Assembly (NCBI GenBank): GCA_002292285.1
Contig: DBBP01000020.1
Coordinates: 43,942 to 107,941, forward strand
Direction of reading: 5' to 3'
DNA length: 64,000 nucleotides
DNA from: Proteobacteria bacterium UBA981
Lineage (GTDB): Bacteria; Pseudomonadota; Gammaproteobacteria; Ga0077536
Below the pieces are notes generated by a model. That model did no database searches. It saw only the letters and a list, made by a program, of their open reading frames with translations, and was not told the DNA's origin. A program made the position numbers and the translations under genes. Below are positions 51,797-61,507 of the stretch, piece by piece; position 1 is the stretch's first letter, and each line of letters begins with the position of its first letter.

Positions 51797-54307
51797 CTAG
51801 CTGCGCGGTGCCCCGGTCATTGTTGCGGCACCTTTTTCCAGTGCGAGTTTTAGCCTTGCCAGATCGATAGGTTTAGTGATGTAGTCGTCCATACCCGATT
51901 CGAGGCAGCGATTTTTTTCCAGTTCCATGGCGTGCGCGCTGATGCCGATGATATACAGCCGTTCGTCGCCATCTCGTTCGGCAGCGCGAATGCGCCGGGT
52001 GAGTTCTATTCCATCAACATTCGGCATCTGCAGGTCGGTCAGCAACAGGCGGTAGCTCCCATCTCGCCACTGTTGTTCAGCTTGTTCTCCGTCGTCGGCG
52101 ACGTCTATGGCAATGTCCCACAGCTTCAGTAGTTGTTCGAACAGGCGTTGGTTACCGCGATTATCTTCGGTAACCAGAACACGGCCGAATGCAGACAACG
52201 AGGGCGCGTTCGATTCGGTCACAGGTACAGCATGGTGTTGCGGCCCGACGGACGCGATTTGCTCTGGGCCAGGCGGTGTCGTTGCTGGAAGTTCCAGCCA
52301 GAACCGGGTGCCTTGGTCGCCGTTGCTCTCGACCCCGAGGCGTCCACCCATCGCTTGTGCAAGGTCCCGACAGATGGTCAGACCAATACCACTGCCCTCG
52401 ATCCCGCTGACTTCCTTGCCGAGGCGTTCAAAGGGTTCGAAAACTGTCCGGGTTTGATCCGCCGGAAGCCCCGGCCCGAAATCGCGGACGTCGATTCGGA
52501 CGGTGTCGGCTTCAGTCTCGCTACTTAAGACAACCCGACCTCCGCTGGCGGCATACTTCAGTGCGTTTGAAACCAGGTTCGATATCACTTCGTTGATGCG
52601 CACGTAGTCGCCGATCGCGAAGCGTGCCGCGGGGTGTTTGAATTCGAGGCGAATCTCTACGCCGCATTCCTCGGCGCTTTGTCTAAACGTGGTTGCGACT
52701 TCTTCGACCAGATGCAGCAAGTCGACCGTCTCTGAGGTCAGGGAGATCTCGCCCGCCTGAATTTTGGAGAGATCGAGCAGGTCTTCAATCAGCCGCAACA
52801 GGTGCCCGGATGAACGATAGATTTCATGGGCATTCTGTTGATGCTCTGCCGGTAAATTGCCCGCCATGGTTAACACTTGCGATAAACCCAGCACGGCATT
52901 GAGCGGCGTCCGCAATTCATGACTGGTGCGGGCCAGAAACAGACTTTTAACCTGATTGGCCGTGTCCGCTTCATTTTTCGCTTCGACCAGCGCCTGTTCA
53001 CCGACTTTCTGTTCTGTGCGGTCGACAAATGTACCAATGCGCCCCGACAGTTCACCATCTTCGTCATACAAGGGGACCGACATGGAGGCAATCCAGACCG
53101 TCTGCCCGCCCTGACGCAAAAAGCGAAATTCGTTGTGCGACGGCATTCCAGTAGCTGCCGCCTCTAACCAGTTCTTTATGGCTATCTCGCGATCATCAGG
53201 ATGAATTGCAGCTCCCCAGTCCGACTCTAGCGCCTGTTCATAGTCCAGCGACGTAATGGCCGAGAATTGCTCATTGACATACTCGACACCAGAACCGGGG
53301 CGCCATAAATAGATTCCGATCGGGGCGTGCTCGGCGAGAATGCGAAAACGTGCGGCGTTCGCGGTTAACTCGGCGAAGGCTGCGAGTTCGCTACTAATGT
53401 CATTCACGGTGGCTGCGAAATGAGTGACCATGCCACTGGTGTTGCGGAGAGGGTTAATCGTGACCCGGTTCGAGAACGGACTACCGTCCTTACGATAATT
53501 GCGTAAGGTGGTCGTGATACTCGAACCTTTGCGTAGTGCAGCACGAATTTCTTGGACACCATCCTGCGTGACGTCCTGACCGTGCAAGATAGCGGAGTTG
53601 CGATGCAGGATCTCTGCGAGCGTATAGCCGGTCATCGCACAGAAGGCCCGATTGGCATAAATGATCGGGTGGTGCTTTTCCGTCGCGTCGGTAATGAGGA
53701 TCCCGAAGGTGGCGGAATCCATGGTGAGGGCCTGCAGTAGAAGCGTCTCTTCCGTGTTCCCCGACATCGCCCTGCTCGCAGGTGATGGCACCGTCGCGCC
53801 GCGCAGCGTTGGTCCATCATTGCTGCAATCGAGAATATGGCCGCTGACGACAACATCGCCGCTCGCTGTGGCTCGGACTTCTCCGGTCACGGTGTACGGA
53901 CGGACTTCGCCATCGCGAAGCGCCAGGCGAAAATCACACCGCCAAAATTGTCCCGTCCGACGCGCCTGCTGTAGCGTTTCGTGAAAGTCGCGGTGGTCGT
54001 GCGCGGGAATGAGCTTGAAAATACACCCCGCGTCTTCGGCCGCGTCGTGCGCAGGGATGCCGAGTGCATCCAGCAGATTCTGGCCGAGATGGGTGAAGCG
54101 CCAGCGGGCATCGGCTCCGCATTCCAGCACGAATAGGGTCAACTTCGAATTGGCGCTCAGTTTGCGCAGAAGTTCGCCGGCGTCAATGTCACTAATGGCG
54201 TGTCTTGGTTGGTTGTCCACAGACAATCGAGGTCCTGAGATTTCCAGGCGACGCAATTGATAGCATCGCGTTAAAAGAACGTCCACGGCCGTTAGCATCG
54301 CTGCCAA
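51797..54307 (-). CDS. Hybrid sensor histidine kinase with PAS domains, one LOV-like lacking the photoactive Cys
   Basis: An 836-residue kinase: PAS-like domain (about residues 55-165), LOV-like PAS (about 190-310), third PAS (about 315-435), HisKA with SHELRTPLNAVLG, HATPase with N and G boxes (NLVSNALKY, DFGPGLP, GSGIGL), and a C-terminal REC domain with Asp in LLLTDLQMPNVDG. In the second PAS the photochemical NCRFLQG block reads NSAILHG: Cys is replaced by Ser238, and the strand carrying the flavin-side Gln reads HFAATVND, without that Gln. It is soluble, without membrane helices. It probably signals through the internal REC to the ANTAR or HD-GYP regulator beside it. It converges on the ANTAR gene. 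Confidence 0.9.
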   Translation of the reverse strand: MAAMLTAVDVLLTRCYQLRRLEISGPRLSVDNQPRHAISDIDAGELLRKLSANSKLTLFVLECGADARWRFTHLGQNLLDALGIPAHDAAEDAGCIFKLIPAHDHRDFHETLQQARRTGQFWRCDFRLALRDGEVRPYTVTGEVRATASGDVVVSGHILDCSNDGPTLRGATVPSPASRAMSGNTEETLLLQALTMDSATFGILITDATEKHHPIIYANRAFCAMTGYTLAEILHRNSAILHGQDVTQDGVQEIRAALRKGSSITTTLRNYRKDGSPFSNRVTINPLRNTSGMVTHFAATVNDISSELAAFAELTANAARFRILAEHAPIGIYLWRPGSGVEYVNEQFSAITSLDYEQALESDWGAAIHPDDREIAIKNWLEAAATGMPSHNEFRFLRQGGQTVWIASMSVPLYDEDGELSGRIGTFVDRTEQKVGEQALVEAKNEADTANQVKSLFLARTSHELRTPLNAVLGLSQVLTMAGNLPAEHQQNAHEIYRSSGHLLRLIEDLLDLSKIQAGEISLTSETVDLLHLVEEVATTFRQSAEECGVEIRLEFKHPAARFAIGDYVRINEVISNLVSNALKYAASGGRVVLSSETEADTVRIDVRDFGPGLPADQTRTVFEPFERLGKEVSGIEGSGIGLTICRDLAQAMGGRLGVESNGDQGTRFWLELPATTPPGPEQIASVGPQHHAVPVTESNAPSLSAFGRVLVTEDNRGNQRLFEQLLKLWDIAIDVADDGEQAEQQWRDGSYRLLLTDLQMPNVDGIELTRRIRAAERDGDERLYIIGISAHAMELEKNRCLESGMDDYITKPIDLARLKLALEKGAATMTGAPRS

Positions 54308-54694
54308 ATTCGCAGTCTGTGCGTCGGCGCTATATGTCGACCTTACTGAGCCGCGAGACGCCCTGCCTGGCAGTGTTTCTATTTGTCGATGTGTGTTCGA
54401 CCGTAACTCAACGTCGTCGTGGCTGACAGCAAGCTGTCGCCACGCGCACCGCGGCCACCATACGTCAATTCGCGTGCTGGCTCACACTCGCTGCGTATTG
54501 GCTCAACACGCGTTGGCGATCTCAGTCCCTACCCTCGTCATCATTATTCTTTTCTAGCTCGTCAGCATCGACGAATCTGTCGGTCGGCGTTCTGCTCTCA
54601 AGGTGGGCTGAGCCGCGTGCGCAGACCGACTCGTTCAACGGTCTGATCGTCATACCGGCGACGGGGGTATCATGGGCACAGCGAGGTGTGCGTC
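54308..54694. other. Divergent intergenic region
   Basis: This 387-base stretch separates the leftward hybrid kinase gene from the rightward amidohydrolase gene. It carries a GAGGTG box just before the amidohydrolase ATG at 54695. The open frames inside are not protein-like, and I see no repeat or operator. Confidence 0.4.
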
Positions 54695-56404
54695 ATGAAG
54701 CATAAATACGATCTGAAAATTACCAATGGACTCATTGCTGACGGTCTTGGCGGGCCATTGTTCGCGGGCGAGCTGGGCATCCGGCAAGGGCGCCTGGTCG
54801 CCGTGGGATCAGCGCCGGGGGAGGCCGCGCAAACGCTGGATGCAGGCGGCCACGTGATCGCGCCGGGCTTCGTCGATATCCATACCCATTACGACGCACA
54901 AATCATCTGGGACCGTATGCTCACGATTTCGCCGTGGCACGGCGTGACGACGGTGGTAATGGGGAATTGTGGATTCAGTGTTGCGCCAACCCGGCCGGAG
55001 CATCGCGAGCGCATGATTCGCACGCTCGAGAATGTGGAGGGGATGACGGTCGCGGCGCTGCAGGCAGGTCTGGGTGCGGAGTGGCCGTTCGAAACCTTTC
55101 CGGAATACCTCGATGCGATTGAGACCGCGGGCATAGCAATTAATGTTGGCGCGCTAATCGGGCACACCGCTTTACGCACGTATGTGATGGGCGAAGATGC
55201 GACCGAGCGTGAGGCGAACACGGCGGAAGTTGAACACATGCAGAAGTTAGTCGGCGAGGCAATGTCAGCTGGCGCGCTCGGATTCGCGACGTCCAAGGCG
55301 ATCACCCACGTTGGTGACCAGGGCAAGCCGGTGCCGAGCCGGGCAGCCTCGTTCGAAGAAATTCGTAGTCTGGCCGCAGTACTCAAAGATACCGACGGTG
55401 GCGTTATTCAGGCCACGGTTGGCCCTACCCTGTCCTACGACGAGTTTACCGAGTTAAGTCAGGTCTCCGGTTCACCAGTGACGTGGACTGCGCTACTTGC
55501 TGGCGCCGCTATCAATGACGGGACGGCCAGCGAGCAATTGCAGCGCTCCGAAGCACTGATTGCCGCCGGGCATCGAGTCATTCCGCAGGTCACACCGCGG
55601 GCGTTGAATTTCGAATTCCAGCTTTCTGCGCCGTTTGTATTCGAAGCCATGCGCATGTTCCGGCCGGTGTCCGAAGCTGACCACGAAGGCAAGAAACGTC
55701 TCTACGCCGACGCCGAGTTCCGCACACGCGTGTGGGAGAAACTCGATCGGCGCGTACCGGAAACGTTCAAAAACGGTTTTCGCGGCACGGTAATTGCCGA
55801 AGTGCCGGGCATGCCCGAGCTTGGTGAACGGCGTTTATTTGATGTTGCCGAGGAGCTTGGTAAAACGCCGGTCGAAACCATGTTCGACCTGGCACTGGAT
55901 AGCGATTTGCAAGCCCGGTTTCGCATGCCGGTCGCAAATCACGAAGAAGACGAAGTCGAAGAACTGTTGTTGAGTAAAGACACTGTTCTTGGACTTTCCG
56001 ATGCCGGCGCCCATGCCAGCCAGCTTTGTGATGCCTGCATGACGACCTATCTGTTTCGGCGTTGGGTACGTGAGAAACAAGTGCTGTCGATCGAAGAGGC
56101 CGTGCGTATGGTGACTTCACGACCGGCGGAAGTGTTTGGCATCACGGATCGCGGGCGACTGGAGGTCGGGCTGGCCGCTGACGTGGTGATCTTCGATCCG
56201 GACACCATCGGCGACCTGCCGTTGAAACGGGTGTGGGATTTTCCGGCCGGTGCTGATCGCCTGATATCTGAAGCGGTCGGGATTGATGCTGTGATCGTCA
56301 ACGGCGAGATTCTGCGCCGTGACAATGTCGACTGCCTCCCCGCCGATGGGCCGCTGCCCGGGCGTTTATTGCGGAACGGACACGCGCGCCAACTTGCCGA
56401 GTGA
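54695..56404 (+). CDS. Amidohydrolase-superfamily protein, N-acyl-D-amino-acid deacylase-like
   Basis: A 569-residue TIM-barrel metal-dependent hydrolase of the D-aminoacylase/dihydroorotase type. The ATG at 54695 follows a GAGGTG box; the GTG at 54686 is the alternative. The metal-binding strand is H63-T-H65 in FVDIHTHYDAQ, followed by GVTTVVMGNCGFSVAP. The later Asp of the active site is in SDAGAHASQ (about residues 428-436), and RPAEVFGI near the C-terminus closes the small beta domain. Amide, imide or N-acyl substrates are possible; 'deacylase' is only the family name. A CCATCGGC...GCCGATGG hairpin lies after the stop. Confidence 0.9.
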   Translation: MKHKYDLKITNGLIADGLGGPLFAGELGIRQGRLVAVGSAPGEAAQTLDAGGHVIAPGFVDIHTHYDAQIIWDRMLTISPWHGVTTVVMGNCGFSVAPTRPEHRERMIRTLENVEGMTVAALQAGLGAEWPFETFPEYLDAIETAGIAINVGALIGHTALRTYVMGEDATEREANTAEVEHMQKLVGEAMSAGALGFATSKAITHVGDQGKPVPSRAASFEEIRSLAAVLKDTDGGVIQATVGPTLSYDEFTELSQVSGSPVTWTALLAGAAINDGTASEQLQRSEALIAAGHRVIPQVTPRALNFEFQLSAPFVFEAMRMFRPVSEADHEGKKRLYADAEFRTRVWEKLDRRVPETFKNGFRGTVIAEVPGMPELGERRLFDVAEELGKTPVETMFDLALDSDLQARFRMPVANHEEDEVEELLLSKDTVLGLSDAGAHASQLCDACMTTYLFRRWVREKQVLSIEEAVRMVTSRPAEVFGITDRGRLEVGLAADVVIFDPDTIGDLPLKRVWDFPAGADRLISEAVGIDAVIVNGEILRRDNVDCLPADGPLPGRLLRNGHARQLAE

Positions 56405-56466
56405 AAAGTTCTGTGCTCGTCGCTAGCCGGTGACCTGTCTCGCCAGCTGATCAGAATGCGGCGAAA

Positions 56467-56507
56467 CCATCGGCGCGCAAGCGGCTGCGCGGCGCACGAG
56501 CCGATGG
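56467..56507. terminator. Inverted repeat between convergent genes
   Basis: CCATCGGC and GCCGATGG flank a 25-base GC-rich interval with its own GCGC pairing, 63 bases after the amidohydrolase stop and 66 before the end of the convergent gene. Terminator-like, without a T-run. Confidence 0.45.
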
Positions 56508-56572
56508 CTCAGCCCATGCTCTGGGCCTGAATGAGCAAGCGCCCAGGCGCAATTCGATGTCGAATGGCTGTC

Positions 56573-57466
56573 TTAATCGTCTGCTCGGCCGGCGGCCTCG
56601 TTCCTGGCATACTCGCCGCGCCGCTGAATCTTATTGGTATACATGCGGAACAAGCGTCGATCTGCAGCGTAATCTGTAATCGTGTCAGTTGCGCCGCAAG
56701 CTTCGAAAGCATCCACGCAGCGCTGAAACTCACGGTCGATGGCGGCATACACCTGACGCGAGGTCTGTTGTTCTGTTATGAGGCTGATAAGCGCGCCAGC
56801 GACAGCAATGAGGCGGTCGCGTAGTTCGTGATTCTCGGGCACTCGCCCGAGCATGAATGCCGCGCTGGCGAGCATGACAAATTTAGCTTCAGTGCGACCG
56901 AACAATCTAATTGGTGCGAATTCAAAAACCTCGCTTACCGCGACTTCCGTACTGTCGAATTTGGCGAAACCTTGACTGAGCGAACCAAGAAACCCCGGCT
57001 GCTCGCGGTGCGTTAGCGAGATCCCCCGGCGCTTGCTGTCAATCACCAGACCGCGAGCTTTACGTTTGTCACCCTGCTCATCGTTGATCGTAATAATTAA
57101 CTGGTCGACGCAGCGTGAATGAGCAACCCAGGATTTGCACCCGCTCAACAGGAAGCCCGACGGTCCGTCCTGCAGCCGCGTCCCTGGATGTGCCTGGGGA
57201 TCGTGCGCATCTTCGGTCGCCGCAAATGCCGCCCAACCGCCCGGCTTCAAGTTCGGGAAGGCGTTACGTAGGGTGCCTTGGTAACCCGCAGTGAAAACCC
57301 ACGGTAGGCGGTCGGCCAGCAGAGCACCGGCGAGTGCGCAGTCGATCGGTCCCATCGAGTCCAGACCTCGCTCATGCCACAAGGCGTAATAGTCGGCTTC
57401 CGTTGGGCAGGCGACCGATTGGTAGTCGCCCGTGAGATAGTGTTCGAGAATTTCGTATGTGGACAT
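56573..57466 (-). CDS. Compact acyl-CoA-dehydrogenase-like protein
   Basis: A 297-residue protein, short for an acyl-CoA dehydrogenase (about 380). The ATG at 57466 is used; a TTG five codons earlier is possible, and no good ribosome-binding site was seen. The middle resembles the beta domain of the family: FAATEDAHDPQAHPG replaces the usual 'TEP..GSD', followed by LLSGCKSWVAHS. The C-terminal DRRLFRMYTNKIQRRGEY recalls the family ending 'R......I..G...I.R', but the usual catalytic Glu region is not recognisable. It may be a degenerate or accessory partner rather than an active enzyme. It converges on the amidohydrolase gene and starts about 85 bases from a leftward gene for a secreted protein. 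Confidence 0.7.
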   Translation of the reverse strand: MSTYEILEHYLTGDYQSVACPTEADYYALWHERGLDSMGPIDCALAGALLADRLPWVFTAGYQGTLRNAFPNLKPGGWAAFAATEDAHDPQAHPGTRLQDGPSGFLLSGCKSWVAHSRCVDQLIITINDEQGDKRKARGLVIDSKRRGISLTHREQPGFLGSLSQGFAKFDSTEVAVSEVFEFAPIRLFGRTEAKFVMLASAAFMLGRVPENHELRDRLIAVAGALISLITEQQTSRQVYAAIDREFQRCVDAFEACGATDTITDYAADRRLFRMYTNKIQRRGEYARNEAAGRADD

Positions 57467-57551
57467 GGCGATTCGATTCAAGTCTGGCTGGTATAGGGAT
57501 TATGCGTCACGGGTGAGCGAGTATAAGCTCGATCAATTCGTGCGTTTGTCG

Positions 57552-58181
57552 TTAGCGTGGCTGTACTTCCTGATCACGCAACTCGTAGCGAGAGCGATCT
57601 GCTTGTCGCATCGCTTCGATGGCGTCACGCACCGCGCTTTCACGTGCGGCGACACTCTCGCGCTCTTGTGCCGACATGCGCTCGCGCTGAAGTTCATATT
57701 GGTAGAACGCGGCGTTTACCATCGGCGACAATGAGAATTCGCGAATATCGACCGGCATGGTGACGTAGCCGCGAGATATTGTGTGCAAGTCTTCGAGCAG
57801 GTTATTGGCGAAAAGCAGACGGTACCGGGCCAAACGGTCCGGCGCGATTTCTTCGAGTGCTCTGGCCGCGCGTTTAACGTAATCCTTATACAGTCCGATT
57901 GAAATCCAAGCTAATCCGGCTTCTCGACCCCGGATCATAACGTTGGCTTCGGATAGCTTTTCGCGAGCAAACGCAAGCGCCATCTCAAATGTTTCCAGGC
58001 CACTGTCGGCCATTAGCAACTCGAACCGTTCGTTGATGCGATCGGCGGGGTAGGCAATATGGTCGGGTGTATAGCCGGCCTCTGCGAAGCTGTCTGTACC
58101 TGCAAAAACGTCGGCGGATTGCGCTTGGGCGTCCGTTATCAGAGTTGCGCCGATGATTAGCACGGCGGTTGCGACGCGCAT
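57552..58181 (-). CDS. Secreted protein of unknown function
   Basis: A 209-residue protein that I do not recognise. The N-terminus is a clear signal peptide (about residues 1-21, ending ADAQA-like TDAQAQ). The mature part is mostly helical, with a C-terminal coiled-coil-like stretch rich in Glu and Arg (about residues 168-205: ELQRERMSAQERES and further). Two segments, RLLFANNLLEDLHTI and DIREFSLSPMVNAAFYQY, look conserved. It lies between the ACAD-like gene and a divergent membrane-protein gene. A periplasmic role is likely; no function can be given. Confidence 0.65.
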   Translation of the reverse strand: MRVATAVLIIGATLITDAQAQSADVFAGTDSFAEAGYTPDHIAYPADRINERFELLMADSGLETFEMALAFAREKLSEANVMIRGREAGLAWISIGLYKDYVKRAARALEEIAPDRLARYRLLFANNLLEDLHTISRGYVTMPVDIREFSLSPMVNAAFYQYELQRERMSAQERESVAARESAVRDAIEAMRQADRSRYELRDQEVQPR

Positions 58182-58360
58182 GATGAATAATCCTGTGACT
58201 GAAATAGCCAGACCTGACTGTACCGAACTGCCGGGCGCTTAGAAACTGTAATTTTGGTGTCCGCTGCATAACTTCGGCCGTGTTTTACGTATTACCGGAC
58301 ATTTGGCGTGTCGCGGTGCCTGCTAACATCAACACTCGATCCCTTATGGCACCACATTCA

Positions 58361-58852
58361 ATGTCTAACCCGTTGCAGGTGATAAAAGCCGATTGGTCGC
58401 TGAGACCCTGGTGGATGAATCTGATGTTCTGGTTTTGTTTGTATATGACATTTTTGTACATGCCGTTCGATGTTTTCGTAAAGCCACTCGCGAGTGATCA
58501 TGAGATCTGGTTCGGGATCGCGTTGCACGGCTGGTGGGCTAAGGCTACCGAACCGCTGCATTGGTTGATTTACGCCGCGGGTGCGCGCGGGTTTTGGAAA
58601 ATGAAGGGCTGGATGTGGCCGTGGGCTGCGCTGTATTCCGCGCAGGTTACCGTCGCAATGCTGGTGTGGAATGTGGTCAATCCGAACGGACAAGGGCTTG
58701 CCGTCGGGGTGGTCAGCGCCATCGTGTTTGCGATCCCGACAGTCGCACTGTGGCGTGCCCGAGATTATTTCGGCACGAATGCTGCCGAGTCGGTGTCAGA
58801 ATCCGGCACTATCCCGGCACCGACGCGAGATGAACACAATCCGCTGGCGTGA
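58361..58852 (+). CDS. Small polytopic membrane protein, function unknown
   Basis: A 163-residue protein with four hydrophobic helices (about residues 20-38, 45-62, 85-107 and 112-135) and a polar C-terminal tail. The start is uncertain: the ATG at 58361 (MSNPLQVIKADWSLRPW) is chosen, with another at 58346; neither has a clear ribosome-binding site. The aromatic-rich first half (WWMNLMFWFCLYMTF) is typical of small inner-membrane proteins. I do not recognise a family. It is transcribed in the same direction as the fused acyl-CoA dehydrogenase gene 275 bases further on, without evidence of co-transcription. Confidence 0.6.
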   Translation: MSNPLQVIKADWSLRPWWMNLMFWFCLYMTFLYMPFDVFVKPLASDHEIWFGIALHGWWAKATEPLHWLIYAAGARGFWKMKGWMWPWAALYSAQVTVAMLVWNVVNPNGQGLAVGVVSAIVFAIPTVALWRARDYFGTNAAESVSESGTIPAPTRDEHNPLA

Positions 58853-59127
58853 TGGGCACCGAACAACGGCGTCCCGCGTGGCGCCCGAAGCTCAGATAAT
58901 ACGTACTTGCGATGCAAGCGCGCGGGGAGCCGTGCGATGCGGAATAATTGTGCGTGGCGCAGCCATCACCAAGCTGAGCTTGAGTTACATATACTGTGCG
59001 CCTGTAACCATTACGCGCGCTAACAATCCGGCAGTGATCGGCATTGGCGCGCAAACGATTGGCGGCACGCAAGCAAATTTTGAACAGATCAACCCGAGCG
59101 AATGCCTCGGGCACAACAGGATGACCC

Positions 59128-61446
59128 GTGAACCAGGCGAGTACAGCACTTCCTTCGGCCGACGATTTACTTTTACTTGACGATAGCGTCGCGGACTATT
59201 GCGCTCGCGCCCTCGGCATTCGTCGCTTGCGCGAGTTGCGCACCAGCGGCCGGTCTTTCGATCGTGCAGTGTGGGCAGAAATGGTCGAGCTCGGCTGGAC
59301 CGGTATCGCGCTAAATGAGGATGACGGTGGCTTTGGCCTGGGCGCTTCAGGTGTCGCGCGCATGTGCCGCAGGCTCGGTGCAGTGCTCGCACCCGAACCG
59401 GTGCTGGAATGCGCAGTCGGCGCAGCCGCCTTACTGGCTGCGATTGATCAGCAAGGTAGCCGTTTACAAACGCTCGTAGCAGGGGATTTGATCTACACCT
59501 GCCCGCTCCACGACGGTGTTTGGCATGCGCCAAGTGGCTTGAGCGCGCGACGTGATGCAGCTGGATTTCTGCTCGATGGCCAGCTCGGCCATGTCCCGCT
59601 TGCCAATCAGGCAGATCGCTTGTTGCTCCCAGTCGAGCTCGATGGACGCGCGGCACTTTTCGACGTTGCCCGCAGCGCAAGCGGACTTTCCCTGGACGTG
59701 GAAGTGCTCGCCGACGGAACTGATGTTGCCCACCTTACGGGCACTGCAGTGCGCTGCGATGGCGGTAATTTCATAGCATTCCTCGACGAGCATGCGCAGG
59801 CTGTCGTACGCGCTCGCGAAATGAGTGAGATCGCGGCCAGTGCCTACTTGCTGGGCTTGGCAGAAGGGGTACTGGAAATGACCCTCGAATATGTCCGTAC
59901 GCGAGAGCAGTTCGGACGCGCGATTGGTTCTTTCCAGGCCCTGCAACATCGCCTGGTTGATCTCTATCTGCAGCTTCGCCTGTGTGCCGCAGCACTGGAT
60001 AGTGCGGTGCAGGCACATGCTGTGGGTGAGAGCGACGGCATCGTCGCTAGTCGAGCTCGTCAACGCGCCAGCGATGTCGCCATGGCGTCGGTGCGCGAAG
60101 CGATTCAGATGCATGGCGCCATCGGATATACCGCTGAAAGTGATGTCGCGCTGTATGTGTGGCGAGCCTTGACCCTGGTCGCGCGGTTTGGGGGAGCCCT
60201 CGATACGCTGAAAAATAATGCAGCATTCATGCAGACGGTGCTCGAAGGTCACGCCGATGGCGACTCTGGTGATGCGGGCGCAGATGCCGATTTTTCGCCT
60301 GCCGACGGGGATTGGAATAGCGTCGCTGATGAGCACTTCCGTGACACCGTGCGCGCCTGGTTATCCCAGAACTACCCCGAGCAATTACAGCATCTCGCTT
60401 ATCAAGTTCGCTGGGACGAGATTCGTGACTGGCATTTACGTTTGGTCGAGCGCGGCTGGGCGGCGCCGGCATGGCCACGTGAGTATGGCGGCATGGCGCT
60501 TGAACCAGCGAAACTGATGATTTTCATCGAAGAGTTGGAACGCCTCGGCGTCGCCCGGGCACCTGATCAGGGCATCGTCATGCTTGGCCCGATTTTGTTT
60601 TCCTTTGGCAGCGACGAGCAGCGCGCCCGTTATTTGGGCCCTGCCCTGCGTGGCGACGAGATTTGGTGCCAGGGCTACTCGGAGCCCAATGCCGGGTCGG
60701 ATTTGGCCTCCCTCAGCACGCGCGCGGTGAAAGACGGTGATGAATTTATTGTTAACGGTCAGAAGACGTGGACGACCCACGGCCAGGATGCGACCCATAT
60801 GTATTGCCTGGTGCGCACTGATCCGGACTGTAAGCCGCAGGCCGGCATCAGCTTTTTGATCATTGATCTGGATCAGCCCGGTATTGAGGTGCGCCCCATT
60901 CCGAACCTGAGCGGGGATGTCGACTTCTGCGAAGTGTTTTTCGAGGACGTGCGTGTGCCGGTCGCGAACCTGGTGGGTGAAATCAACCAGGGTTGGACTA
61001 TCGCCAAAGCGCTGTTAGGACACGAAAGATTGTTCGTTGGCAGCCCTAAACTATGTCAGCACGCTCTCAATCAGTTGCGGCAGCTTGCGCGACACAAAAA
61101 TATGGCCGGCGACGCGGTATTCGTTGATGCGCTGGCACGGGCAGCGTTGGACGTCTGGGATCTGGAAGCACTCTATGCCGAGTTCGCAGAATTGGCCAAA
61201 GCCGGCAAGGAATTCGGTGCTGACGTGGCGCTGCTAAAAATATGGTCGACGGAAATCTACCAGCGTCTCAGCGAGATGATATTTGCTGCAAGCGGTGAAT
61301 TCGCAGCGATTCCGGGCGCCGCGAACGACAGCGGCGTTGATGCGCTGGCGCATTATTACAACGCACGCCCAGCACCTATTTACGCTGGTAGCAACGAAAT
61401 TCAACGCAATATCATCGCCCGACACACGCTGAAACTGCCAGCCTGA
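59128..61446 (+). CDS. Fused double acyl-CoA dehydrogenase
   Basis: A 772-residue FAD enzyme made of two acyl-CoA dehydrogenase modules: about residues 1-370 and 390-772. The first has YVRTREQFGRAIGSFQALQHRL (in parts) and IQMHGAIGYT; the second has GYSEPNAGSDLA, the beta-domain GQKTWTTHG, and the C-terminal AGSNEIQRNII. A GTG start with AGGATG upstream is used. Two such modules in one chain match FadE34-like enzymes acting on steroid side chains, where ordinary family members form heteromers. The enoyl-CoA hydratase gene follows after 61 bases and the thiolase-like and DUF35 genes after it, giving a complete chain-shortening operon. The side-chain substrate is inference. Confidence 0.92.
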   Translation: MNQASTALPSADDLLLLDDSVADYCARALGIRRLRELRTSGRSFDRAVWAEMVELGWTGIALNEDDGGFGLGASGVARMCRRLGAVLAPEPVLECAVGAAALLAAIDQQGSRLQTLVAGDLIYTCPLHDGVWHAPSGLSARRDAAGFLLDGQLGHVPLANQADRLLLPVELDGRAALFDVARSASGLSLDVEVLADGTDVAHLTGTAVRCDGGNFIAFLDEHAQAVVRAREMSEIAASAYLLGLAEGVLEMTLEYVRTREQFGRAIGSFQALQHRLVDLYLQLRLCAAALDSAVQAHAVGESDGIVASRARQRASDVAMASVREAIQMHGAIGYTAESDVALYVWRALTLVARFGGALDTLKNNAAFMQTVLEGHADGDSGDAGADADFSPADGDWNSVADEHFRDTVRAWLSQNYPEQLQHLAYQVRWDEIRDWHLRLVERGWAAPAWPREYGGMALEPAKLMIFIEELERLGVARAPDQGIVMLGPILFSFGSDEQRARYLGPALRGDEIWCQGYSEPNAGSDLASLSTRAVKDGDEFIVNGQKTWTTHGQDATHMYCLVRTDPDCKPQAGISFLIIDLDQPGIEVRPIPNLSGDVDFCEVFFEDVRVPVANLVGEINQGWTIAKALLGHERLFVGSPKLCQHALNQLRQLARHKNMAGDAVFVDALARAALDVWDLEALYAEFAELAKAGKEFGADVALLKIWSTEIYQRLSEMIFAASGEFAAIPGAANDSGVDALAHYYNARPAPIYAGSNEIQRNIIARHTLKLPA

Positions 61447-61507
61447 TGGCGCTTTAGCCTTGCCGAAAACCAAATTCTTTCACCCACTTTCAGTCTGAGA
61501 ACGAGCT

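Noticed and set aside
59464..60336. 290-residue minus-strand frame inside the fused acyl-CoA dehydrogenase gene
   Set aside because: Shadow of strongly conserved coding on the plus strand; Cys- and His-rich random composition.
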